Source: Isoetes taiwanensis | Lineage: Eukaryota > Streptophyta > Lycopodiopsida > Isoetales > Isoetaceae | DNA length: 64,000 bases | Direction of reading: 5' to 3' | Assembly: GCA_021234155.1 (NCBI GenBank) | Contig: JAJEKV010000014.1 | Location: 15,720,872 to 15,784,871, forward strand | In this document: piece by piece, positions 45,850 to 56,699 of the stretch | Layout of the letters: the number at the start of each line of letters is the position of its first letter | Numbering within the stretch: the stretch's first letter is position 1 | Translations under genes and position numbers: made by a program | Notes under the pieces: generated by a model | Database searches by the model: none | What the model saw: only the letters and a program-made list of their open reading frames with translations | Told to the model about the DNA's origin: nothing

Positions 45850-47100
45850 GACAGTTCATATAGTTCATGGAGTGAATGAACGAATCAGAAGATTTGCCCG
45901 AGCTGCTGATTCATTAGATGAGTCATGCTCAGACCCAGTCTCTGACTCCTCAATTCCTACGATCCTTGAATATCTTATGCCCAAACAAATGTTCCGCTCC
46001 TTAATTTCGACAATTCTTGAAGATCTTGTGACGAAAAATTGAGGTTCTTCAATAATCTACTGTCAGGGCCTAAATTGCGCCTTCAGGATCAATTGATTTA
46101 GAGGAATCCTATTCAAAAAATGAGCCCAAGGCTGGAATCATGTCCATGATCAATTGGTCTGTGATTTGGCAATGTGCACCTACAACCCATCACCATAGTT
46201 TGCTTTGCTTCGGCATCGCTGTCGAGAAAAGCAAAGGCTCTAGAACCGGCAAGTAGGGGCCTGCTTATTCTCAGAAGCAGAGGTTTCTGCAGGTAGATGC
46301 AACATACGGGGGAGGCAATGGTTTTTAATATCTGATCTGGTTGCTCCATATTTCGTCTCGTCAATCTATAAACCATGTGCTAGCGTATGTGTTCCACATA
46401 TAAACTACAGTTCTGTGGAACCCTTGGGATATCATGGTGCAGAGCTAGCATTTGCTTGACTGCGTGGTTGTGACTAAGTTTGTAGCTTTCCTGTGCTGGC
46501 ATCCATAATTTCTCTACAACATAGAACTCTTTGTCATCCGGCATCGCCAATATTATAGGAAGTTGTTGGTTTGAGTTTACCTGCATAACTGGAGAACAGT
46601 ATCTTTGCCGGCAAACTATGGTGAGGGGTTGTAGGTGCAGATGATTTATATCATTTATCTCCATCATTTATCAACAGCTTTTCTAGATATTACCTGAATG
46701 CTGGATGTCGATTTCCAATAGAGCAGTCCGCAGGTGCAGAAATACCTGAGTCTATATTTTGTGAGCAGTTGCTTGGAAGACTAACATCGACAACTATGGT
46801 GATGGCAAGACAAAGCTTGGTTAAGTAAGTATTCAACCTTTCCTTTCCCATTAGAGTTTTTTTGGGATCACTTATTGTCCCAAAATGCGAGCGCGTACAG
46901 GCTTTTCTTCATCCATGCCTGCCTTCCCATGCCAGGTGTCGTCAAGGTACAGGTTCGGCATTATCCTTACCTACCTGCCCTGGAGGTTCGGTGGGCGGGA
47001 AGCAATAATTACAAATTATTCCCGCCCTGAATTACCGCCCAAAACCTGGTAGACGCCACTGTAGTCTACAATAACTTCTGCCTAACGGTAGATATAATCT
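45850..47100. other. Unassigned stretch left of the 47-56 kb gene cluster
   Basis: Short frames only. Any left boundary of the cluster should lie here, but I could not identify a terminal repeat. Confidence 0.35.
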
Positions 47101-47150
47101 CTGAGGCTAACAAACACAGTGATGTGTATGGTCAGTACATTCAGAGCTTC

Positions 47151-48352
47151 ATGGCCGTGGCAGAAACTGAAGCGCGTCCTTCTCCCTCGACTAGGAAGAT
47201 TGTATTGAGTCTAAAGTCCTTTCTGAAGCTTTTTCCCAAAGGTGACCATGATAAGGTTCGAAGGTCGTTCAAGAGACTGCCAGCCGACTTATGTGAGAAG
47301 GATGGGAAGGATAATTTATATCCAATTGACATCATGTTTGCTACTTACATGATATATACGGTTCCACCAACAGATAGGGAAGAACCACAGGTGAAGGCTA
47401 TTGCAGAACCTTAGTCACCTGTAGAGGAGGTATTTGATGCAGAGAAAGAGCAGGAACTGGTGGAAAAGCTCGACGAGGACGAGGATGAAGACGTAGACGA
47501 GCATGAAGAGAATCTTGATAGATGGGGTGTCACGGAAGCCTTGCCAAACATAGGAGGGAAGGACTATCTTCTTCTCCATGATATATCTTCCATTACTGGT
47601 TTGAGGGAAGATGAGGTCCTTGGACAAATCTATGCTTTCGTTGTTGGTCTAGACGACTTCATTGACTTCGAGCCGGAAGTGCCTAGGGAGCTGCACGATC
47701 TCTTAACCTATGATGGAACTTCAATAGCTCCTGAGAATGCTTTTGATAGAGTTCTGGAGATGGCAGAAATGGGCTTGAAGGAAGTCTCAGAAGTAAAGTT
47801 CGAGGCGAGTTCATCAGAAGCTAAAGATAGTGCAAAACAAGTATCAAAGAGCGAATCAAGCTCTTCCAGGTTGTCGATCAACATTTCTACCAAAGGGGTT
47901 ATTGCATCTGATGAAATGGAGGTAAGCTACCATAAGTTTGCTTATTTTGTTAAGTGCCTAATAACAATTGTTTATTGCGCAGGAGATTTTTGTGGACGAT
48001 TTTTGCGCCAGACATGACAGAGTTACCCTTGGCAGAGATGCAGGTATCGCCCACTATATGGGCTACCTTTATAAGGGAGAGATCGTTGTGTTCCATTCTA
48101 AGTACAACCCATATGGACCTGAAGAGGTTTTGAAACTCAAGGCCCTCTCGTTGATTGGTAGTCACATCCCATTATCTGCCAATTCTGATCGAGTAGTGGC
48201 TGTTAGGAGAGATATCGCCACACATGTTTGAAGAGAGGGAGCCCCAGATTCCTCGCCTTATGTACCTGTTGGATGCTGGTCTGCAGGAGTCCGAATTGGA
48301 AGAAGTCGAAGTGTCCGATGACTTACATGTTTCTAAGAAAATGAAGTTGTAA
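47151..48352 (+). pseudogene. Unknown protein A with acidic segment, one intron, disrupted
   Basis: One continuous frame from ATG at 47151 through a TAG at 47412-47414 to a GT-AG intron (47922-47982, 61 bp), then onward to a frameshift near 48215 and a stop at 48350-48352 (KKMKL end). Features: a basic block (SLKSFLKLFPKGDHDKVRR), a strongly acidic run after VEKLDEDEDEDVDEHEE, and FVDDFCARHDRVTLGRDAG after the intron. No known domain recognised. The in-frame continuation across the stop and the perfectly phased intron show it was a real gene. It is followed by two palindromes and then the DUF8039/H3-like gene in the same orientation. Confidence 0.6.
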
Positions 48353-48704
48353 CCATTGTTAATTAATGCAAAGACTTGTTTTAAATCTCTATTCTTGTTA
48401 TATCGAACATAAACTTCAGTTTCATTTTGATTTGTTTTACGCTTCTATTTTACTCGCACCGTGGCCACGGTGCGAAAACACTGTTGTCTGTGCTTACAAC
48501 TAACTGCTATTCGCACCGTGGCCACGGTGCGAAAACATTTGGTTTCCTTGGCTATCCTTTGCGGCGTTCGCACGGTAGCAACGGTACTCTTTATATAATT
48601 ATCTTTGTTATCGATGTTGTCTGCTTTTGATATTTGTTCTAAGACATTACATTGCATATTTATCAATATTATCCACTCATTTGTTGCATTACAGTTCAGA
48701 GACA

Positions 48705-50025
48705 ATGGCACAGAATAGCGGTAATGCCGGATCTAACAATCCCAGCAACCAAAGAATAGAAGAGAAGGCGATGTTTGGGCGCACACATGATGGGCAAGAC
48801 AGCGAGGGCAACGCCACTAACTATGTCAGTACTTCTAACAACCAGAACAGAGCTCAGTCTTCCGAGCCAGAAAACATTCATCAAGCAGGTCTAGACACTG
48901 TAGTTCAGAATGTTGCCAATGGGGCAGAGGAGATTTTTAGAGACATACCTTCCGAGCCAAGGCGTGTTTACCTGTTCTCTGCTGGCCATTTAGTCGGAGA
49001 AGGAACTTTTGTGCAGGCAGCTGTCTGTCATGGAGTTCCTGTGCCTGATGATTGCATCGTCGATAACGTCGATGTAGTAGTTGCACCAGACACGCAGTTG
49101 CCTGTTCCTTCGATAGGAGCTGACAACTTGCTTGAGGCACTCCATTCCTTCGTCGTGTGGCCCAGGTTGATGGCTTCTTTGTCGCCAACAATAGGCACAT
49201 TGCCTCTGCTAGTTAATGAGATAGATTACATTACCGGACTTCCTCGTAGAGTGCCGGAAGTTGGATCGGTGGAGGTAAACCAGGGGCCAGACTTGCTTGG
49301 AGCTGACAATGAGAATGCTAAGCCCCATGAGGATGACTATCAGGATGCTGGGAAAGATGAGGATGTGCATGTCCAGAATGTTCCTGTTCCTGTTCAGAAT
49401 GTATTCTAACCCCTGAATGTTATGTACCAGGGTGTCCCTGTCCAGGTCCCTGTGACAGCTCAAATCGCAGAAAATATCATTCTACAAGAGGCAGCTGCAG
49501 TACCTGTGACGGTTGTACCTGAAACCGTAATACCAGATACAGTAGTGGTTCCTGTTGTTGAGCAGCCTTTAGAGGTCGGGGAATCCAGTAGACGTAAGAG
49601 GAAGTCTACTAAGCCTAAGCAGCTGCAGAAGAAACAGGTTCTCTGTAAAGGCCCTCCTAAGCTGAATAAGAAGGGCCAGCCGTTTAAGCCAAAGTATAGA
49701 TGGATTCGGGAAATCCGGCACTTCCAGAACCACGTGGAGTGGGTGCTTCCGAAGCTCACAATGGCTAGAATATGTAGGGGACAGTTCAGGAGAGATACTA
49801 TAAGATGAGGGGGGATAGTAGAAGGTACCGGAATGCTGGTAGACTTTTTCCAATACCAGAAGAGGTGACTCGCTTCACTGCAGATGCCCTTGATGCTCTG
49901 CACGAGGCCCTGAGAATCACATGGTCAGGTTCTTCGAAGACTGTGTGAAATGTGTTGTGCATTCCAAGAGAGTGACAATAATGAGGCAGGATGTTGCCTT
50001 GACAAATTACTTCCGAGGCATATAA
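48705..50025 (+). pseudogene. DUF8039 domain joined to a divergent histone H3-like fold
   Basis: One frame from ATG 48705 through a TAA at 49407-49409 to 49808. Residues about 90-170 fit DUF8039: VGEGTFVQAAVCHGVPVP, VVVAPDTQLPVPS, ALHSFVVWPRLM. After a Val/Pro-rich linker comes a basic tail (SSRRKRKSTKPKQL) and then the histone H3 order of elements: REIRHFQNHVEWVLPKL (alphaN and alpha1 region), a long insertion in loop 1, FTADALDALHEAL (alpha2), FFEDCVKCVVHSKRVTIM (alpha2 end, loop 2), RQDVALTNYFRGI and stop. The last blocks match canonical H3 (ALQEA, LFEDTN, HAKRVTIMPKDIQL) far beyond chance. Frame changes occur near 49790 and 49912. Histone H3 forms nucleosomes; extended loop 1 is typical of centromeric H3. 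Whether the fused product acted in chromatin is unknown. This copy is broken in three places. Confidence 0.72.
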
Positions 50026-50481
50026 AGTGTTTTATATTAATGAAATGGTTTTTGTTGTATATATTGTTTGCTTGCTAAGTATTTTGATTGTATCTATTCT
50101 CTATGTATATCTACACTGCACCGTAGCCACGGTGCGAAATGCGTGTAAATTACTTTGTGAGGGCAAGCAATTTCGCACCGTGGCCACGGTGCGAAATTGA
50201 ATCATTCCATAGAAGGTGAATCACAACATCAAAGGGATCCGGATAGAAACGAACAGGATTCATAGTAACAACAGCTAGCCAGTCATTTCGCTAGTGGCAC
50301 TTACAGAGGTCCTCATGGTTGGCCTGTAACTAGAGAATATTAACATATTAGAGAACATATTAACATATTAGAGAACATTTAGAGAACATATTAACACGGT
50401 ATCATATGAATTATGTATGATAGATAGCAAAGGTTACTAGAGACCACGGCAGTATGTCCCAAGTAACCTTCCCCTAGGTTC

Positions 50482-51072
50482 CTAACCCCTTCCCCTTCCC
50501 CTTTCCCTTCCCCTGCGAGGGGTAACCCACGCAGCTGGGTTAGGAAACCAGAGCTCACGCGTATCCCAGCCTGATTCTTCCCACCATATGGGGTACCTAG
50601 TCATTAGAAAACGTAATTCCACATGATGATACTCACGGAAGAAGAGCGGATCCAACTCCACAAAGTAGTTGTACTCGTTGTAGTACACCCTAATAAGGCC
50701 ATACATCTGTCCCTTACAAATTTCATGAATGAACTCTGATGTGTATTGATCCAGAGAGTGTGCTAAATAACCAGCACGAAGAAGAGGCCTCAACTGCTGT
50801 AGCATCTCGTCCAGATAAGGAGGGGGTTCAAGAATTCCCCTCATTGCAAGTCTCCTATAACATTCAGATGGATTAATTTCCATCAATGGCTCATGACCAC
50901 AATCAAATCGCTCCAGAATGAAGTTGATCAACTCCATTGCAAGCTCCTTGGTGGGACTGTGGTGCAACCTCCACTCCAAGAAATGGTCAAATAGCTCATC
51001 GGGCCAGGCCGCATTGAATGCCGGGGCATGCTTGCGGGCCTTACCGAGTAGCCTGTGGAGGATTGGATCCAA
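50482..51072 (-). CDS. Unknown protein C, about 190 residues with an RG-rich tail
   Basis: Open from 51072 to 50482, with recognisable helices (LFDHFLEWRLHH, LAMELINFILERF, YLDEMLQQLRPLLRAGYLAH) and an RGRERGRGRG tail. An in-frame TGA directly precedes it and no ATG starts the frame, so the true N-terminus or an upstream exon is missing. A decayed paralogue lies at 52100-52600. Family not recognised. The Arg-Gly end suggests nucleic-acid binding. Confidence 0.5.
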   Translation of the reverse strand: MDPILHRLLGKARKHAPAFNAAWPDELFDHFLEWRLHHSPTKELAMELINFILERFDCGHEPLMEINPSECYRRLAMRGILEPPPYLDEMLQQLRPLLRAGYLAHSLDQYTSEFIHEICKGQMYGLIRVYYNEYNYFVELDPLFFREYHHVELRFLMTRYPIWWEESGWDTRELWFPNPAAWVTPRRGRERGRGRG

Positions 51073-51600
51073 TCATTTGCAAAAGCAAGCAAGGATTACC
51101 GACGGAGCAAGGAACAAGGAGCAGAGCAAGGAACAAGGAGCAAGAAGCAAGGAATAAGACCAAGTCGCAAGGAGCACGACGATCAAGTAGCAAAGAACAA
51201 GGATCAAGATCAAGTAGCAAGAAGCAAGGATCAAGGAAGATCAAGGAGCAAGAAGATCAAGGAACAAGGAAGATCATGGAGCAAGGAAGCAAGGAACAAG
51301 ATCAAGTAGCAAGATCAAGAGCAAGGAACAAGATCAAGTAGCATGAAGGAGCAATTTTAAGATGAAGTAGCTAAGAACAAGGATCAAGATCAAGTAGCAA
51401 GGAACAAGGAAGACCAAAGACCAAGAAGATAAAGGAACAAGGAAGATCAAGGAGCAAGAAGCAAGGATCAAGATCAATTAGCAAAGAACACGGAATACAA
51501 GGTGAGAAGTGAAAGCAAGGTGAGAACACGAGAAGTGAAAGCAAGGTGAAAACATGGAACAAAGGTGAGAAGTGAAAGCAAGGTGAAAGAATTTATAGCT
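51061..51600. repeat. Low-complexity (CAAGGAACAAGGA)n-type tract
   Basis: About 500 bases of AGCAAGGA, GAACAAGGA and GATCAAG units, with GTGAGAAGTGAAAGCAAG at the right end. It abuts the N-terminal side of protein C. Confidence 0.85.
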
Positions 51601-51714
51601 ACGAATCCAATAATGTTGAAGTATAATACTAATATCTTTGTTGAAGTATAATACCAAGAATGTTGAAGAATAATACCAATAATGTGAAGTATTATACCAT
51701 TAGGGTGGTGGCTA

Positions 51715-51895
51715 AATAGGCCCTTCAATAATTTGTAATCGAGTGGATTTCGCGACCGCGGGCTACGGTCGCGAAAGATGGACTCAGAACTAAACCGGAT
51801 CCACGTATAAGACCGTGATTAGCCGCGTGCAAATAGGCCCTTCTATAATTTGTAACTGAGGCGATTTCGCATCGCGGGCTACTGATGTCGAATAT
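51715..51895 (+). repeat. Tandem duplication carrying the variant palindrome
   Basis: AGGCCCTTC then ATAATTTGTAA, a palindrome variant with CGCGGGCTAC and flanks recurs at about 51718 and 51835, 117 bases apart. The second copy's palindrome has decayed. Confidence 0.75.
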
Positions 51896-52099
51896 GACCA
51901 CAAATAGAACAATCACATGAGAAAATACAAGGAAAATGGTAGAAGAAATCATTCAATTACACTAAAAGTGTAAGATTGCCAAGATAATACATGATAATAT
52001 AAGGATGTTACTTAATTACACTAAAATCACTTGCTTATATACTTAATTTCTATGAAAATCTTTATACCCGCTTTTATACACATATTCCAATGGAGTATC

Positions 52100-52600
52100 T
52101 TTACCCGTGATATGTACCGTGATATGTGTTTGGTGCTATGTACCCATAGGTCACGTGTATCCCAAGGAATTGTATCCCGGTCGGGAATTTAGACAAGAAC
52201 CATAGGATGTTGAAGTCAAGGGCGGAATAGGAGCTTATCAATATCCACAAAAGATTTGTAATGGAAGTTGTAAAGATCAATGAGGATATAAATCCTATTC
52301 TTTTCACTAGTAGGAATGACCAGAGGTACATAGTGATCCAGAGAGTAGGCCATGAAACCATGGAAAAGCATGTCCTTCAACTGTTCTAGCCTATCTTCTA
52401 AATCGAGGGGGTTCAAGAAGTCCCAAAGCACTTAGAGTGATCCTTGCATGACTCGAACCGATCTCTCCCGCAGTGGAGGGAGATGACGAGTATAGCGATC
52501 GATAATGAAGTTGGTCACTGCCTTGCAAGCTCGTGGTTGGACCAAGTGGACGCCATCGATGCTCCCAAAAGTTGCTAAAAATTCATCAAAAGTGCATCGT
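52100..52600 (-). pseudogene. Decayed paralogue of protein C
   Basis: The same blocks in the same order as protein C, over several frames: ACKAVTNFIIDRY, LEDRLEQLKDMLFHGFMAYS, LDHYVPLVI, IYILIDLYNFHYKSF, VDIDKLLFRP and WDTRDLW. Both copies adjoin a CAAGGA/GGAGGCAAGG low-complexity tract on the N-terminal side, so gene and tract were duplicated together. Confidence 0.7.
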
Positions 52601-52679
52601 ATTTATTCTCAGCCAAGATGCTTGCGTGTATTAGGATCAGCCTAGCGAGGATGTTCTTGCAAAGTTACCATTTGCAAGA

Positions 52680-52800
52680 AATTAATGGAGCAGACAAGGA
52701 ACAACTAGTGGAGCAGACAGGGAGGCAAGGCATGCAAGAAAGGAGCAGACAGGGAGGCAAGGAGCAACAAGAAGCGGACAGGGAGGCAAGGAGCATGTAA
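52680..52800. repeat. GGAGCAGACAGGGAGGCAAG tandem tract
   Basis: Three to four units of about 36 bp. It occupies the same position relative to the decayed paralogue as the larger tract does to protein C. Confidence 0.75.
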
Positions 52801-53004
52801 ACAAGAAGCATACAAAGACAATGAAGGCATAGATGCCTATTCAAAGAGAAACCAGATATATATGCTATATACATACATTATATTTACGTATGTATTTTGT
52901 ACATTATGCTCGTATATATAACCAATAATGCTGCTATAGTGCATGTCAATAATTTTGTTCGACATAAGTACAGCTCCATTCAATGCAGAAGGCATCCATT
53001 TGCT

Positions 53005-53289
53005 ATGTCTCGGCCTGGTTATTCTTATTACAGGGGGTCTACCTTGCCTCCTCGTCCCGAAGATATAGACTCCATTACTTGCACTATGAAATATAATGAT
53101 CTTTATAGATGTTCTCAGAGGGGTATCCCCCTTGATCCCTGGCTGGAAGAAGTAGCAGAGGGTCAAAATTGTTCTTCCAACGGGTTTTATCGTGTTGTTA
53201 TCCACCTTCATCGGGTTCTAGAGCGTTGCGTCTATGAGATTAATCGCATCACTCAACTACCTGCTCATGATGATCCCGATTGCGAATGA
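53005..53289 (+). CDS. Unknown small protein D (94 residues)
   Basis: Open from ATG to TGA: an MSRPGYSYYRGSTLPPRPED start, several Cys, and an FYRVVIHLHRVLERCVYEIN helix near the end. No family recognised and no intron evident. It is followed by five palindrome copies. Confidence 0.35.
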   Translation: MSRPGYSYYRGSTLPPRPEDIDSITCTMKYNDLYRCSQRGIPLDPWLEEVAEGQNCSSNGFYRVVIHLHRVLERCVYEINRITQLPAHDDPDCE

Positions 53290-53818
53290 ACTTCTGCATT
53301 CATGTATGCTATGCCTCTTATATGAGTTCTAAATTCTGTTACTAGAATATTTCAGACATTCGCTAGTTATAAGTATGTAACCATAAGTGATACATGTGAT
53401 CCATCTATTTACCGCACATTTTCAATTTGGAAAGCTCTTGGCCATTTTCCTTACATGTAGATTCTAAATTCAGATAAGCATTTTCTTCGCAGTGTGTGTA
53501 GTCACAGTGCGAAATTGCGCCCTCCAAAAACGTTGGAACTGCTATTTTTGCACCGTGGCGACGGTGCGAAATAGACCTTCCCACAGAATGTGGAATAGTC
53601 ATTTTCGCACCATGCCCACCGGTGGCCACGGTGCGAATATTGGTTATTCCATAACTAATTCCCAACTTCATTCGCACCGTGGCCACGGTGCGATTACTTG
53701 TCATTCATCAATTGAATACCAACTAAGTTCGCACCGTGCCCACGCTGCCAACCTAACATATTTGAAACATTATAGTTGCACATCATGGTCAATAGTTATA
53801 CTATTAATATGAATTTGT

Positions 53819-56417
53819 TCATACAATTGAAACCCCAGAAGTATATCTTCTACCCTGTCTGATCCTTGTGGATCGCCACTGCCTTAACTTGTCTGCTGCA
53901 CTAGAGCTACACCATATCTGCTTCTTTTTTTCCTGCTCAACTTTTCTCCTCAATATTCTAGCCAACGTCGTGTCTTGTTTAGCTTTATCTTTTTTCTCTA
54001 GCTTGCAGATAATCCTCCTATAGAACCATTGGCACATCTGTTGCAATGAGTTACCACACGAACCTCGATGTTGTGTGAACCTGAAAAAAGCATTCTTGGC
54101 TTGCTTATGTGACTTCTCCATTCCCTGCGTATTCCATATTCCCAAGCTCCCGTACTCTTTGGCAAACCACAAGCCATGGGCGTGAAGTATATGAATGTAA
54201 TGTGTGACATTGCATTCTCCCCATGCTTGTATAAACGACTTCGTGAATTCAGTTACTGCTACTTTGAATTCATCTAACTTTCCACCCACCATTTTCTTCT
54301 CTGCCATCAAAGTTACCAGACTGCTCAGATTCTGCCACGCTTTAATTTTCTTTAGTTTTGCCCTCCCACGTGAAGTACAGTCATCTTCTGCTACCAGCAA
54401 GTCCTTATACCCCTCCCACTTTCCAGTTGGCAATGATCTATTCTTACGTAATTTAGTACAAGGCAGAAATCTTTTCGCTTTCACCCCACCCATGGATGGT
54501 TTACAAGGAACCTTCCATCCCTTCTTAGGATCTTGCAAGATTTTATAGTCACCACCATGAAGACCAAGATCAGAAAGTACGTTCTCAACATCTTTCATAC
54601 ACTTTTCTCTGGCTGATTGTGGAGAATTATTTAAAGCAAAAAGAATGCTCATGTACACCATCTTATCCACTATTCTTAGAAAGGCATGGAGAGTGCAGAT
54701 ATGTACTCTCTTCACAGGAATTGCAAGGACGGGGATCAAAGTTTCGTCCTCCTTCTCACGCTTTGGTTCAGCATCCTAGTCACATTCGAGAGTACTCATT
54801 CCCTTCCCCTTATCATCTACCCTAGCATACAAACAGTAAGGACATGCGTGGGTAGTCTTACCAGAACCATGTTTCATGTTATACATGCACTTGATGGTCT
54901 TTAGATCAGTAGCCAAATACCATTCAACCTCATAATCTCCATAGCCAGGAACCTGAAGCTTCTCTCCGACTCCATGTGCAGCAATAATAGTAGGAATAGG
55001 TGTCTGCTGAAAGATCCACTGAAGAACACCATACTTGAAATATCCCTATCCACCAAATATGGTCCTCTGATTGAACAGAGAACTTCCCTTTCTCATTATC
55101 AGAATTTGACAACGCCCTGTTCATTAATGTCAAAGAAACCCTCTCATACTTTTTACCTTTGATCAGTTCCATCTCATCCAATTTTATAGCAATTTGGAAT
55201 TTCCCTGCACATTCTTCCACTTTCATATCATAGAAGCGAACTAACAGAAGAAGCATTTTAGAGAGATCCATCCAACAATTATTCTTCTCATTAAGAATAA
55301 ATAGATCATTTCCGGAGCCACCCTTCTTCCTACTTTTCCCAGTGATTAGTGATCCCAAGTGCACGGATGTGGTGATCTAGTACATCTCTCCCAAATGTTC
55401 GTGTACTTCTGCATTCCTCTTTGTTCTGCTTGTTCTGACATAACTGAGTCTTGGCAGTATGGTCTTCGTAATACCCTGTTGCTTGATACCATCCTGCAAA
55501 CATCTAAAGAGAGCAATGTAAGCTTGTCGACTGATACCCACATTGTCACATAATTCTTGCATGCTATCAGCACTTTGACTCTTTTCCAATTTAGTAAGCA
55601 CCTGTTCAACAACAACTTTTCTTAAATGGTTAGCTCCAGGAAGCTTCAACATATCTATAACATCATCTTTAGTTACAAGCTTTTTCAACAAACTAGCCAT
55701 ATTACAAGGTTTTCTCTTCTTCTTTTCAGCCATAGTAGGATCCACCAGATTTTTAATAGCGTGGATTCTTCTTCTAGAGCCCCCACCACTAGGGGCAAGT
55801 ACATTTAGGGCCTTCGGTTCTTTTTTCCTCTCCTTCATGCCCAGGTGTCATTTTCAATCTTTTTAACTTCCTCTCCAGTTTGTCATTGTCCTCAGAGCAT
55901 CTCTTCAATCCTTGTTTGAGTGGCTCCACCTCCATAAGCAACCTTTGATTGGAAGCTTGTAGTTCATCTGTATTCTTAGACCTGTTGGTTAAGAAATAGT
56001 TACACTGTTGGAGGTAATTACAGTGTGCTATCATATTGCAATGCACTCCACACAATTGATTGTACATTGTTCTCAAATGCACATCAGAATGACTTGAAAT
56101 ATTATTGCAATAGCCAAGCAGACCTTGATTACCCTTACAGGCAAAATGAATAAGCCCCGATGCAGAATGAAATTCAGGATGCCTTCTGGTGATCGGATCG
56201 ATGGGATACAGTTCCCCACGCGTCCAGAGATCAATATTCATTGCACTAGAAGCTCGAAGAGCATTCTCATCGACCTGTTCCTTCCGATTATATTGATTTT
56301 TGTAGGGCAAGCAGTTCTTGGGCACCTCCACCTTGAATTGGCCTTTCAGTTTCTGTATTCAAAAAAGAATTACTCATTGTCATTGCCCAAAATTAATAGA
56401 ACAGTTACCTCTGCCAT
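53819..56417 (-). pseudogene. Transposase-derived protein E, two visible coding exons, disrupted
   Basis: Starts ATG GCA GAG at 56417-56409, then a GT-AG intron (56353-56408) that keeps frame into KLKGQFKVEVPKNC. A Cys/His-rich N-terminal part (LCGVHCNMIAHCNYLQQCNYF), a coiled coil and a Lys-rich linker follow. The C-terminal part has transposase-like blocks: YLATDLKTIKCMYN and HACPYCLYA (near 54880), VHICTLHAFLRIVDKMV (near 54690) and LWFAKEYGSLGIWNTQGMEK with SHKQAKNAF (near 54090). The Asp, His and Glu blocks suggest a DDE-type nuclease, superfamily unassigned. Breaks: frameshifts near 55840 and 55030, TAG at 55377-55379 and 54776-54778. It could be the mobilising gene of the 47-56 kb cluster. 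Confidence 0.6.
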
Positions 56418-56699
56418 AGATCGAATTCAGAGTCGCGTGATCGCTTTTCAGAGCTCCACCGGTCAACCGACGACCAAACCTGATGCAATTCTTCGCCAAA
56501 AATACGAAGGAAAACTAGAGAATTCGCCGGATTTGGGCGAGGATTGACATCAATACTAAATTCGAAATGCCCTCCAAAGCTTTGGCGCCCAATTGAGGCA
56601 TTCTTGAGGTGTCCCGCTCGAAGTACTCCATGTAGCTTCAGTTCGGTGGGAAGGTGGGGGGAGGAGGGATTTAGGCGTACTGAGTAAAATAACAAGTAA

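Larger units (their letters stand above)
48454..53750. repeat. CpG-containing palindrome family, half-site TTCGCACCGTGG, about 11 copies
   Basis: TTCGCACCGTGG followed by its reverse complement. Near-perfect or perfect copies: 48454-48475, 48510-48533, 50168-50199 (perfect over 32 bp), 53670-53692. Diverged copies: 48566-48587, 50117-50139, 51748-51776 and 51864-51893 (GCGACCGCGG variant), 53486-53514, 53546-53571, 53603-53637, 53728-53750. They cluster in four gaps: between proteins A and B, after B, upstream of protein C, and between D and the transposase. None lies within a recognised coding exon. Confidence 0.92.

Noticed and set aside
54204-54548. Plus-strand ORF inside the transposase
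   Set aside because: Antisense shadow of the conserved minus-strand transposase blocks.
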